Assembly (NCBI RefSeq): GCF_025165795.1
Contig: NZ_JAJAGO010000003.1
Coordinates: 186,001 to 250,000 of the forward strand
Length of the DNA stretch: 64,000 bases
Origin: Streptomyces gossypii
GTDB lineage: Bacteria > Actinomycetota > Actinomycetes > Streptomycetales > Streptomycetaceae
Reading direction: 5' to 3'
Positions 35,708 through 44,638 of the stretch are shown here, one piece after another. Numbering within the stretch: position 1 is the stretch's first letter; each line of letters starts with the position of its first letter. The notes beneath the pieces are model-generated. The model was not told the DNA's origin and did not search any database. It worked only from the letters and a program-made list of their open reading frames with translations. The translations under genes were made by a program, and so were the position numbers.

Positions 35708-37492
35708 CTACGGCCGCCCCGCCCCGTACTCGTCGGCCAGCGCCTGGGCCTGCGCGTACGACGGGATGCCCGTCGAGCCGCCCGGCCACGCCGGGAGCGA
35801 GGTGCCGCGCTCCACCGCCTCGGCGGTCGCCACGGCCGCACCCAGTGCCGCCCGGAACAGCAGCGAACCGCAGCTGACGCGCCGTACGCCCAGCTCCGCG
35901 AGTGCCGGGAGAGACAGCCCGGTGGGGGAGTGCAGGATGTTCAGCGGCACCTCCAGACCAGCGGCCAGTTCGGCGATCGCCGGGCCGTCCTGGAGCCCGG
36001 GTACGAACACACCGTCCGCACCGGCCTGCTGATAGGCCGCCACCCGGCCCGCCGTCTGCGCCGCGTGCCCGGGCCCCGGCAGCCAGTGGGTGTCCGTACG
36101 CGCGTTGACGAACAGCGCGGGCGCCGCGTCCTTCACCGCCCGGATCAGCGCGCACTGCCTGCCCTGGCCGGCCAGCGTGCCGTCCGCGCGCCCGTCCTCG
36201 ATGTTGACGCCCACGACGCCCGCACCGGCCAACTCGGCGGCGAGCGCCGCGACCTGCTCTGGCCGTTCACTGAAGCCGCCCTCGATGTCCACGCTGATCA
36301 GCGCGTCCAGACGGGTGAGCGCGCAGGCGAGCCGCACGGTCTCCTCACGCGTACCGCCCACCCCGTCCGGCTTTCCGGCGGCTGCCGCGACACCCAGGCT
36401 GGTCGTCCCGACCGCACGGAATCCGGCCCCTGCCAGTGCCGCGGCCGACGCGTGGTCCCACGCGTTCGGCAGCAGCAGCGGCACCCCGGCGCGATGCAGC
36501 AGCCGGAACTCCTCAAAGCGGTCCATTGCTTTCATCCTCGGCTTCCCTCCGGGTGCGCTGTGGCTCGGTGCGCTGTGGCTCGGTGCGCTGTGGCTCGGTG
36601 TGCTGTCGTCCAGCACGCCGCAGGCCAGCGCCAGGGCGTGTGCCGAGCCGGGGCAGGGCCGGATGCCGTGCCCGAAAGTGAGGTGCGGCGGGGCAGGACG
36701 TGCCGGATTGAAGCGGTCGGGGTCGGCGAAGACCTCCGGGTCCCGATTGGCGGCGGCGAAGTCCAGCAGCACCGCGGTCCCTTCCGGCACGGCTCCGTGC
36801 CCCGCGAGCACCGCACCGGCGAGGGCCTGGCGCCGCGTACCGCGCACCGGCGGTTCGAGGCGCAGCGTCTCCGCCACCAGATCCTCGGTGCGTGCGGAGC
36901 CGGGCACGTCCGCCCGTGAGGTGCTGGTGCCCTTCAGGCGCAGCGTGTTGCGGATCAGCCCCGCCGTCGCCTCGCACGCCTGCACCAGCAGCCCGATGCG
37001 CTGCGCCGTCTCCTCGGTCTCCCTGCCCGCGCCGTCGCCGTACCAGCCGCCTGGCAGTGCGGCGACCAGCCTCCGCACACCGTCGTCGGCACGCTCCGCC
37101 CGCTCCGCCGTCGCCCCCGGCTGGTACGCACCGGCAACCGCTCGGGTCGCCCGTACAACCTCCTCCAGCCGCTCCTCCGGCCACCCGAGCCGGGAGGCGA
37201 GCACGGTGACCGGCACGAACGGCACCTGTTCCGGCGGCGCGACGCGTGCCCGGTCGCGCGCCTCAGCGCGCAACCGGACGGGACCGATCCCGTCCAGCAG
37301 GCCCTCGCTCAGCGCCCGTCGGCGCCGGTGCACCGTTCCCTCGCTGAATCGGGAGACATTCCGCCGCAGCCATCCCAGCGGTCCGTCGAGGATGTCGCCG
37401 GCCCCGGCCCCGGCGGGCGGCACCACGAAGTACGGATCGCGCAGCACGGCACACACCTCGGCGTGGCGGCGTACGTGGAGAGGTGACGTCAT
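35708..37492 (-). CDS. Cytochrome P450-isocitrate lyase/PEP mutase fusion
   Basis: A 594-residue open frame joining two enzymes. The first ~297 residues are a shortened P450: ExxR in VAETLRLEPPVRGTRR and the heme loop LTFGHGIRPCPGSAHA with ligand Cys280. Only about 17 residues follow the cysteine, versus 40-50 normally. A SHSAP repeat linker then leads to a complete PEP mutase/isocitrate-lyase-like domain starting MKAMDRFEEFRLLHRAG. That domain has VDIEGGFSERPEQV and NIEDGRADGTL and is about 275 residues long. An internal ATG at 36535 has its own GGAGG/GAGG site, so the lyase may also be made alone. The ATG at 37492 follows TACGGT, a leaderless pattern. Confidence 0.7.
   Translation of the reverse strand: MTSPLHVRRHAEVCAVLRDPYFVVPPAGAGAGDILDGPLGWLRRNVSRFSEGTVHRRRRALSEGLLDGIGPVRLRAEARDRARVAPPEQVPFVPVTVLASRLGWPEERLEEVVRATRAVAGAYQPGATAERAERADDGVRRLVAALPGGWYGDGAGRETEETAQRIGLLVQACEATAGLIRNTLRLKGTSTSRADVPGSARTEDLVAETLRLEPPVRGTRRQALAGAVLAGHGAVPEGTAVLLDFAAANRDPEVFADPDRFNPARPAPPHLTFGHGIRPCPGSAHALALACGVLDDSTPSHSAPSHSAPSHSAPGGKPRMKAMDRFEEFRLLHRAGVPLLLPNAWDHASAAALAGAGFRAVGTTSLGVAAAAGKPDGVGGTREETVRLACALTRLDALISVDIEGGFSERPEQVAALAAELAGAGVVGVNIEDGRADGTLAGQGRQCALIRAVKDAAPALFVNARTDTHWLPGPGHAAQTAGRVAAYQQAGADGVFVPGLQDGPAIAELAAGLEVPLNILHSPTGLSLPALAELGVRRVSCGSLLFRAALGAAVATAEAVERGTSLPAWPGGSTGIPSYAQAQALADEYGAGRP
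36552..36610 (-). repeat. 15-bp tandem repeat encoding the SHSAP linker
   Basis: GGTGCGCTGTGGCTC is present three times without mismatch (36552-36596), then a degenerate fourth copy. As 15 is a multiple of three, copy number changes keep the P450 and lyase frames joined. Confidence 0.85.
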
Positions 37493-37640
37493 GCGGCGAC
37501 CGTAGAGCCACGACGCTTCGGCCCCTGCCGAAACGTGGCCGCCGCCCCGCGAACCTGGCCGCGCGGCACTCGACATGTTGCTCCGCTACGGTGCGCGGGG
37601 CCACCCAGGCCACCGAAGGCGGGCGAAGGAGCGGGGCGGA

Positions 37641-38906
37641 GTGCAGGCAGCGCGGGGACCGGCGGGTGGCGGTGGGCTCAAGCGGCGGCTGGGCGTCACC
37701 GACGCGGTGATGATCGGACTGGGTTCGATGATCGGGGCGGGCATCTTCGCCGCCCTCGGCCCTGCGGCCAGCGCCGCAGGCTCCGGGCTGCTCCTCGGTC
37801 TCGCCCTCGCCGCGCTCGTCGCCTACTGCAACGCGACCTCCTCCGCCCGGCTTGCCGCCCGCTACCCCGCCTCCGGCGGCACCTACGTCTACGGCCGAGA
37901 GCGGCTCGGCGCATTCTGGGGCTATCTGGCGGGCTGGTCCTTCGTCGTCGGCAAGACCGCCTCCTGTGCCGCGATGGCCCTCACCGTCGGGTTCTACGCA
38001 TGGCCCGGCCAGGCGCACGCGGTCGCGGTCGGCGCCGTGGTCGCCCTGACCGCCCTGAACTACACCGGCGTACAGAAGTCCGCCGGGCTTACGCGCGCCG
38101 TCGTGGCCTTCGTCCTGGCGGTACTCGCCGCCGTCGTCACCACCTGCCTCACCAGCGGCGGCGCGGCCGCCTCCCGGCTGGACATCGGCGCGGACGCCAC
38201 GGCGGGCGGCGTACTGGAGGCGGCCGGACTGCTCTTCTTCGCCTTCGCCGGGTACGCGCGCATCGCCACCCTCGGCGAGGAGGTACGCGACCCGCGGCGC
38301 ACCATCCCGCGCGCGGTTCCGCTCGCCCTGGGCATCACGCTCGTCGTGTACGCGGCGGTCGCCGTCGCGGTGCTGGCCGTGCTCGGCCCCGGCCGGCTCG
38401 CCGACTCCACGGCGCCGCTGAGCGAGGCCGTACGAGCGGCGGGCGCACCCGGACTGGTCCCGGTGGTGCGCGCCGGCGCGGCCATCGCGGCCCTGGGGTC
38501 CCTGCTGGCACTGATCCTCGGAGTCTCCCGCACCACCCTCGCCATGGCCCGCGACCGCCACCTGCCGCACACCTTGGCCGCCGTGCATCCCCGCTTCGGT
38601 GTCCCGCACCACGCGGAGCTGGCGGTGGGCGCCGTCGTCGCCGTACTCGCCGCGACGGCCGACGTGCGTGACGCCATCGGCTTCTCGTCCTTCGGGGTGC
38701 TTGCCTACTACGCGGTCGCCAACGCCGCCGCCTGGACCCTCACGCCCGCCGAAGGGCGCCCGCCCCGCGTCGTCCCCCTGCTGGGACTGGCGGGCTGCGC
38801 CGCCCTCGCCGTCTCCCTCCCTCTGGCCTCTTCCCTCCCGGGCGCCGCCGTCCTCCTCACGGGTGCCGCGCTCTACGGCCTGCGGTTGCGCCTGCGACAG
38901 CGGTGA
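37641..38906 (+). CDS. APC-superfamily amino acid permease
   Basis: A 421-residue permease with about 12 helices and the APC opening GVTDAVMIGLGSMIGAGIFA, where the unwound GSMIGAGIF segment binds the substrate amino group. GGTYVYGRERLGAFWGYLAG and FFAFAGYARIATLGEEVRDP are further marks. GTG at 37641 follows AAGGAG. It lies divergent from the P450-lyase gene. Likely a proton-coupled amino acid or amine importer. Confidence 0.88.
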   Translation: MQAARGPAGGGGLKRRLGVTDAVMIGLGSMIGAGIFAALGPAASAAGSGLLLGLALAALVAYCNATSSARLAARYPASGGTYVYGRERLGAFWGYLAGWSFVVGKTASCAAMALTVGFYAWPGQAHAVAVGAVVALTALNYTGVQKSAGLTRAVVAFVLAVLAAVVTTCLTSGGAAASRLDIGADATAGGVLEAAGLLFFAFAGYARIATLGEEVRDPRRTIPRAVPLALGITLVVYAAVAVAVLAVLGPGRLADSTAPLSEAVRAAGAPGLVPVVRAGAAIAALGSLLALILGVSRTTLAMARDRHLPHTLAAVHPRFGVPHHAELAVGAVVAVLAATADVRDAIGFSSFGVLAYYAVANAAAWTLTPAEGRPPRVVPLLGLAGCAALAVSLPLASSLPGAAVLLTGAALYGLRLRLRQR

Positions 38907-38943
38907 GCAGTGCGCAGTGCGCAGTGAGCGGTGAGCGGCTCTG

Positions 38944-39648
38944 TCAGCCGAGGAGGGAGCGCACCGCCGCGCGGTCGACGTTGGTCAGGGCGCGGATCAG
39001 CTTCGGGGTGAGCAGGACGATCACCATTCCGAGCAGGGAGGCACCGGCGATCTCTGGCACGGAGTCGAGGTACAGCTCGTGGTGGGTGCTGCCGGAGTAG
39101 AAGTCGTACACGCGGTAGCCGGGCCAGTCGACGTAGTGCGGGAAGACCCAGTGGTACGCGGGGTAGAGGGCGGCGACCCAGCCGGAGAGCAGGACGGACA
39201 GCGACAGGCAGAAGCTGGCCACGCGCCAGGGGAACATGACCACCTGGAAGAGGAGCGCCTTCCAGGCCGCCGCGTCGGTCAGCCGTGATGCCATGCCGGC
39301 CCACCAGCCGTCCTGCCGCGGGGCCTTGCGCGGCGCCGGTTCCGCGACGTCCAGCGCGAGCCCGGCCCGTGCCCGGCCGCGTTCGGCGGCGCCGAGCCCG
39401 CGTGCCCCGGCCAGCATCGCCGCCAGTACGGGCACCCCCAGCAAGGTGACGGCCAGCCCCGTCCCGAGCGAGAACATGGTCACCGCGAAGACGAACCCGG
39501 CGATGGCGACCGGCAGAGAGATCAGCGTGTAGCCGAGCTCGCGGAAGGTCACAGCGGCGAACGGCGCGCGCCAGAAGCCTGTGGGCCGTTCGGCCGGAGT
39601 CGCGGGCGCGGTGCGGGTGGCGGTGTACGGCAGGGTGCTGGTGCTCAT
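38944..39648 (-). CDS. Membrane protein with putative sensor domain
   Basis: A 234-residue membrane protein with four to five helices. FRELGYTLISLPVAIAGFVF, then VTLLGVPVLAAMLAGARGLG matches the sensor domain that in other actinomycete proteins precedes histidine kinases or stands alone beside two-component genes. Here no kinase follows, so it is a stand-alone form. An extracytoplasmic stretch (YPAYHWVFPHYVDWPGYRVY) is rich in aromatics. Function unknown. Confidence 0.75.
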   Translation of the reverse strand: MSTSTLPYTATRTAPATPAERPTGFWRAPFAAVTFRELGYTLISLPVAIAGFVFAVTMFSLGTGLAVTLLGVPVLAAMLAGARGLGAAERGRARAGLALDVAEPAPRKAPRQDGWWAGMASRLTDAAAWKALLFQVVMFPWRVASFCLSLSVLLSGWVAALYPAYHWVFPHYVDWPGYRVYDFYSGSTHHELYLDSVPEIAGASLLGMVIVLLTPKLIRALTNVDRAAVRSLLG

Positions 39649-39888
39649 GGGAGCCTCGAATCATCGCGGTGGGGACGTGCCGTGCTGACGTCCTCAACGG
39701 TCGCGGATTCGCGGGCCGGAAGGCATGGGGCACTCCGCCCAGTCGGGGGTGGTGCCAGCCCCCGGGAAGTGGGGGCGGTAACGACCCGGTGCCGCCGGCG
39801 GCATGGGCGATGCCCACACTCGGCCGGACCATACTGTGGGGGCGGCGCACATGGGCACGAACGGCCGGTGTCCCTAGCGTTTCCGGCC

Positions 39889-40674
39889 ATGACGAGCCCA
39901 ATTCACGCCTCATCCGCCCTGCCCGGTGCGGCGGCCCTGACCGGGCGCAGTGCACTGGTGACCGGTGGCGGCAGCGGCATCGGCCGGGCCTGTGCACAGG
40001 CGCTGGCGGCGGCCGGTGCCCTGGTCCACGTTGTCGACATCGACGCCGACGCGGCGAAGGCGACCGCTTCGAGCGTCGGCGCCCGGCCGCACGCGGCTGA
40101 TCTGACCGATCCCGCGGCGATCCGGGCCCTGCCCACCGAGGTGGACATCCTGGTCAACAGCGCGGGGCTGCAGCATGTGGCGGCCATCGGGGACTTCCCG
40201 CCCGAGCAGTTCGAGCGGATGCAGCAGGTGATGGTCACCGCGCCGTTCCTGCTGCTGCGGCAGTGCCTGCCGTACATGTACGGACGGGGCTGGGGCCGGG
40301 TGGTGAACATCTCCAGCGTGCACGGACTGCGTGCCAGCGCCTTCAAAGCCGCCTACGTCGCGGCGAAACACGCCCTGGAGGGGCTGAGCAAGGTCACCGC
40401 GCTGGAGGGGGCACCCCACGGCGTGACCAGCAACTGCGTCAACCCCGGCTATGTACGGACCGCACTCGTCGAGGGGCAGATCGCCGCTCAGGCCGAGGCG
40501 CACGGCGTCGAACCCGAACAGGTGGTCACGGAGGTGCTGTTGTCCAGGCCCGCGATCAAAAGGCTGATCGAGCCCGAGGAGGTGGCGGCCGTCGCGGTCT
40601 GGCTCTGCGGTGCCGACGCCGGTTATGTCACCGGGGCCTCCCTGCCCATCGACGGCGGCTGGACCGCCCAGTGA
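39889..40674 (+). CDS. 3-hydroxybutyrate dehydrogenase (SDR)
   Basis: A 261-residue classical SDR. Cofactor loop ALVTGGGSGIGRACAQAL, ILVNSAGLQHVA (NAG), catalytic Ser in VVNISSVHGLRAS and YxxxK in AYVAAKHALEG are all intact. Late segments CVNPGYVRTALVE and YVTGASLPIDGGWTAQ are typical of D-3-hydroxybutyrate dehydrogenases, which interconvert 3-hydroxybutyrate and acetoacetate. The neighbouring MHS transporter and regulator fit a small uptake-and-catabolism unit. Confidence 0.85.
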   Translation: MTSPIHASSALPGAAALTGRSALVTGGGSGIGRACAQALAAAGALVHVVDIDADAAKATASSVGARPHAADLTDPAAIRALPTEVDILVNSAGLQHVAAIGDFPPEQFERMQQVMVTAPFLLLRQCLPYMYGRGWGRVVNISSVHGLRASAFKAAYVAAKHALEGLSKVTALEGAPHGVTSNCVNPGYVRTALVEGQIAAQAEAHGVEPEQVVTEVLLSRPAIKRLIEPEEVAAVAVWLCGADAGYVTGASLPIDGGWTAQ

Positions 40675-40754
40675 CACGGTCGCGCTGATCGGCACCGGTC
40701 GCTCCTGGCGGCCGCTTGCACGGCCGTTCCTGCCGGCCATCCGGCGGCGGACCA

Positions 40755-40818
40755 CCCCTCCCCGTCCCCCCGCCATCCCCGTCCCCCGCCCCCGCCCTCC
40801 CCGTCCCCCGCTCTCCCC
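40755..40818 (-). other. G-rich tract with quadruplex potential (minus strand)
   Basis: About nine runs of four to six C on the plus strand in 64 bp, just before an MFS gene. The minus strand would satisfy a G-quadruplex pattern several times over. GTCGCG repeats follow at 40821-40840. Confidence 0.6.
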
Positions 40819-40880
40819 GCGTCGCGGTCGCGGTCGCGACGACCCGCATCCGTCCCCCGATCGAAGTGTGGTGACTCCCC

Positions 40881-42302
40881 ATGGCAAGACCGCAGCCCCG
40901 CCGCGGCGGCATTGGCCGCGTCATCGGTGCCAGCCTGATCGGCACCACCGTCGAGTGGTACGACTTCTTCCTCTACGGTGCCGCCGCCGCACTGGTGTTC
41001 AACGACCTCTTCTTCCCCACCGCCGATCCGCTGACCGGCACCCTGATCGCGTTCGTCACCTATGCGATCGGGTTCGCAGCCCGCCCCATCGGCGGTGTCG
41101 TCTTCGGTCATTTCGGTGACAAGGTCGGCCGCAAGAAGCTCCTGGTGATCAGCCTGCTGATGATGGGCGGCGCGACCTTCGCCATGGGGCTGCTCCCCAC
41201 CTACGCCACCATCGGCATCGGCGCCCCGCTGCTGCTGACCGTGCTGCGCCTGATCCAGGGCTTCGCGCTGGGCGGCGAATGGGGCGGCGCCGTGCTGCTG
41301 GTCTCCGAGCACGGGGGAGCCAAGCACCGCGGCTTCTGGGCGTCCTGGCCGCAGGCGGGCGCGCCGGGCGGCAATCTGCTGGCGACCGGTGTCCTGGCGC
41401 TGCTCGCCGCCTTCCAGTCTGACGACGCCTTCCAGGCATGGGGATGGCGCATCCCGTTCCTGCTCTCCGGCGTCCTGGTGATCATCGGCCTGTGGATACG
41501 GGTCTCCGTCTCTGAGTCCCCGGTCTTCCTGGAGGCCCAGGCGAAGGCCGAGGCGGCGCGGCAGGCGTCGGGGGTGCCCGAGCAGGCTCCGGTGATCGAG
41601 GTGTTCCGCACCGGCTGGCGCCAGGTGGTCAGCGCGATAGGCGTCCGGTACGGGGAGAACGTCTCCTACTACATCCTCACCGCCTTCCTGCTCGTCTATG
41701 TCACCGAGCATCTCGACCTCTCCAAGAGCGTCGGGTTGAACGCCGTGGCCATCGGGTCGGCGGTGCACTTCGTCACCATCCCGCTGTGGGGTGCTCTCTC
41801 GGACCGCCTCGGCAGACGTCCGGTCACCCTGATCGGCGCCGTCGGCATGGCGGGCTGGGCTTTCGCCTTCTTCGCCATGCTGGACACCGAGTCGTTCCCG
41901 GTCATCGCCGTGGCGGTCACCGTCGGACTGCTGCTGCACGGTGCGATGTACGGGCCGCAGGCGGCGTACATCTCGGAGATGTTCGACACCCGGGTGCGCT
42001 ATTCGGGCGCCTCGATGGGCTCCCAGATCGCCTCCATCCTGGCCGGTGCGCTCGCCCCGATCATCGCCGTGGAGCTGCTCAAGGACTTCGACTCCGGCGT
42101 CCCGATCGCCGTGTACCTGAGCGCGGCCTCTCTGGTCACCGTCGTCGCGGTGTGGTGTGCGCAGGAGACCCTGGGCCGCGACCTGGCACAGGACGTCTCC
42201 ACCTCCGCGGTAGGCCTCCCCGGAGCCGCTGGACCCGGCGAAGGTGAGGAATCCGGTACCGCGGCAGGGGGCAGCCGCGCGGACGTCCCGCTCGGCAGAT
42301 GA
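40881..42302 (+). CDS. MFS transporter of the MHS (metabolite:H+ symporter) family
   Basis: A 473-residue symporter. IGTTVEWYDFFLYGAAAALV in helix 1, FGHFGDKVGRKKLLVISLLM in loop 2-3 and RLIQGFALGGEWGGAVLLVS in helix 4 are diagnostic of ShiA/ProP-like MHS importers of organic acids or betaines. Beside a hydroxybutyrate dehydrogenase, import of hydroxybutyrate or a related acid is the simplest reading. The last codons overlap the downstream regulator start (ATGA). Confidence 0.9.
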   Translation: MARPQPRRGGIGRVIGASLIGTTVEWYDFFLYGAAAALVFNDLFFPTADPLTGTLIAFVTYAIGFAARPIGGVVFGHFGDKVGRKKLLVISLLMMGGATFAMGLLPTYATIGIGAPLLLTVLRLIQGFALGGEWGGAVLLVSEHGGAKHRGFWASWPQAGAPGGNLLATGVLALLAAFQSDDAFQAWGWRIPFLLSGVLVIIGLWIRVSVSESPVFLEAQAKAEAARQASGVPEQAPVIEVFRTGWRQVVSAIGVRYGENVSYYILTAFLLVYVTEHLDLSKSVGLNAVAIGSAVHFVTIPLWGALSDRLGRRPVTLIGAVGMAGWAFAFFAMLDTESFPVIAVAVTVGLLLHGAMYGPQAAYISEMFDTRVRYSGASMGSQIASILAGALAPIIAVELLKDFDSGVPIAVYLSAASLVTVVAVWCAQETLGRDLAQDVSTSAVGLPGAAGPGEGEESGTAAGGSRADVPLGR

Positions 42303-44198
42303 CCCCCGCTATGCTGCGCCGCGTGACGGACACGGGCACGGAGAAGCTGTTGTTCGACCTGCTCGCGCTGCTCGACCGCGGCGCACCGGCCGAGGACTTC
42401 GCCCGTCCGGCCGCCACGGCGCGGACGCACGGCGCCGACGGCCGGCAGCTGGACGTGCTGGACGGTGCCACCGGCATCGCCCTCCGCATCCGGCGCACCC
42501 TGAGCCAGCACCGCCGCCGCGAGGCCGAGCTGACCGCCCTGTTCGACACAGCAGGAGACCTGGCCGCGCTGCGCGACCTGGACGCCGTACTGCGTGCCAT
42601 CGTCCACCGCGCGAAGATGCTGCTCGGTACGGAGGTCACCTATCTGTCGCTGAACGACGAGGCGGCCGGCGACACCTATATGCGGGTCACCGACGGGTCG
42701 GTGTCCGCCGCCTTCCAGCAGGTCCGTCTCGGCATGGGCGAGGGGCTCGGCGGTCTGGTCGCCCAGACCGCCCGCCCCTACGCCACCGGCGACTACCAGA
42801 CCGACGCCCGCTTCTGCCACACCACCGCCATCGACGGTGCCGTACGCGAGGAGGGCCTGCGGGCCATCCTCGGCGTACCGCTGCGCACCGGCTCCCGGAT
42901 CATCGGCGTGCTCTACGCGGCCGACCGCACCTCCCGCGAATTCGCCCCGGACGAGGCGGCCCTGCTCTCCTCGCTCGCCGACCATGCCGCCATCGCCATC
43001 GACAGCGCCCGGCTGCTGGAGGAGACCCGCGCCGCGCTCGACGACCTCAGCGCGGCCACCCACACCATCCGTGCCCACAACCAGGCTCTGCACCGGGCCG
43101 AGCAGGCACACGACCGGTTCACCGATCTGGTGCTGCGCGGGGGCGACGCCGCCGACATCGCGGCGGACATCGCGGATGTGCTGGACGGCGGAATCCTCAT
43201 CCATGACACGGACGGCACCGAACTCGCCCGCGCGGGAGCCGATCACCGCAGTCCTCCCGAGGAGGCCGTCGCCGCCTCCCGCGCCAGCGGACGCGCGGTC
43301 GCCGTCGACGGCACCTGGGTCTGTGCCGCACTCGCGGGGCCCGAACTCCTCGGCAGCGTCTTCCTGACCGGGCGCTCCGACCTGTCGGACACCGACCGGC
43401 GCCTGTTCGAACGCGCGGCCGTCGTCACCGCACTGCTCCTGCTGCTGCGCCGCACCGCGGACGAGACCGCGTACCGCGTCCGCGCGGAACTCCTCACCGA
43501 CCTGCTCGAGCGCCCAGGACGCCAGGAGCCTGACCGTGCGGGCACGCCGTCTGGGGGTGCATCTGACCCGGCCGCACTGCGTCTTCGCCCTGCACGGCGA
43601 GTCGGTCCCCCGGCACCGGCTGCTGGCCGCCGCCACCCGCCACGCCGAAGGCGGCCTTGCCGGAATCCACAATGACCAGCCCGTGCTGCTGCTCCCCACG
43701 GAGGACCCCGGCCCCGCCGCCCGTCATCTTGCCGCCGAGCTCGGCCGCGCTGCGGGCGCACCCGTCACCGTCGGCGCGGCCGGTCCGGCCACCGCGCCCG
43801 GCCAGCTCCCCGCCACCCATGTCGAGGCACGGCGCTGCCTCGAAGCCCTCCGGACGCTGGCCCAGTACGGGCACGGTGCCGCACTGGCGGACCTCGGCTT
43901 CCTCGGCGTGCTCCTCGGGGATCACGCCGACCTGCACGCCTACGTACGCGCCACTCTCGGGCCCGCCCTCGCGTACGACGCCAGGCGCGGCACCGATCTG
44001 GTGCGGACGCTGGAGTCGTACTTCGCCTGCGGGGCCAACCTCACCAGGACGAAGGACGCGCTGCACCTGCATGTGAACACCGTGGTGCAGCGGCTCGAAC
44101 GGGTGAGCCACCTGCTGGGCAGGGATTGGAACACTCCCAGCCGCGCCCTGGAGATCCAGCTCGCACTGCGCCTGCACCGGTTGAGCGAGGAACTCTGA
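42299..44198 (+). pseudogene. GAF-PucR helix-turn-helix regulator split by a frameshift
   Basis: Frame 1 (42299 to about 43515) encodes a GAF domain, EAELTALFDTAGDLAALRDL through RAILGVPLRTGSRIIGVLYAADRT, and a helical part ending RVRAELLTDLLER. Frame 2 continues AQDARSLTVRARRLGVHL and runs to 44198, ending in a PucR-type helix-turn-helix (LVRTLESYFACGANLTRTKD, then ALHLHVNTVVQRLERVSHLL). Joined, they give an ordinary-length regulator, so one net base change at about 43505-43520 breaks it. GTG at 43536 could start the C-terminal half alone. It probably once controlled the hydroxybutyrate genes. A sequencing error is also possible. Confidence 0.75.
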
Positions 44199-44217
44199 GC
44201 CGGCGGGAGTGAATTCG

Positions 44218-44280
44218 CGTCGCCTGAATGCACGTCGCCTGAATGCATGTACAGTCTGGATTCAGGCTTCTCTGAATCCA
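44218..44280. promoter_or_regulatory. Metal-operon control region: 15-bp duplication and 9-6-9 palindrome
   Basis: CGTCGCCTGAATGCA is directly duplicated (44218-44232, 44233-44247). Then TGGATTCAG-N6-CTGAATCCA (44257-44280) forms a perfect inverted repeat. The TGAAT core occurs in both. TACTAT at 44291 is a -10 placed 7 nt before the GTG at 44303 (leaderless). Confidence 0.65.
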
Positions 44281-44302
44281 GGGTTCTCTGTACTATCGAC
44301 GA

Positions 44303-44638
44303 GTGCTGACCATTGCCCCCGAAATCGAGGTGCTGGCCCGCTTCGGCCGCGCGCTCGCCGATCCGATCCGCTGCCGCCTGCTGCTCGCGCTGCGCGAGGC
44401 GCCCGCGCATCCGTCCGATCTGGCCGATCAGCTGGGGATCTCCCGTACCCGGCTGTCGAACCACCTTGCCTGCCTGCGCGACTGCGGCCTCGTCGTCGCC
44501 GTACCGGTCGGCCGCCGCACCCGCTACGAACTGGCCGATCCCCGCCTCGGCCACGCCTTGGACGATCTGCGGACCGCGGTGGTGGCCGTCGACGCGGACC
44601 GCACCTGCCCGGACGCCCAGGAGAAGGGCTGCTGCTGA
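44303..44638 (+). CDS. ArsR/SmtB-family metalloregulator (CmtR-like)
   Basis: A 111-residue repressor with FGRALADPIRCRLLLALREA and the recognition region DLADQLGISRTRLSNHLACLRDCGLV. Cysteines at RC(R), AC, DC and the C-terminal CPDAQEKGCC resemble the cysteine set by which CmtR senses Cd/Pb. The stop overlaps the CDF transporter start (TGATG). It probably represses this operon through the adjacent palindrome and is released by metal. Confidence 0.88.
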   Translation: MLTIAPEIEVLARFGRALADPIRCRLLLALREAPAHPSDLADQLGISRTRLSNHLACLRDCGLVVAVPVGRRTRYELADPRLGHALDDLRTAVVAVDADRTCPDAQEKGCC

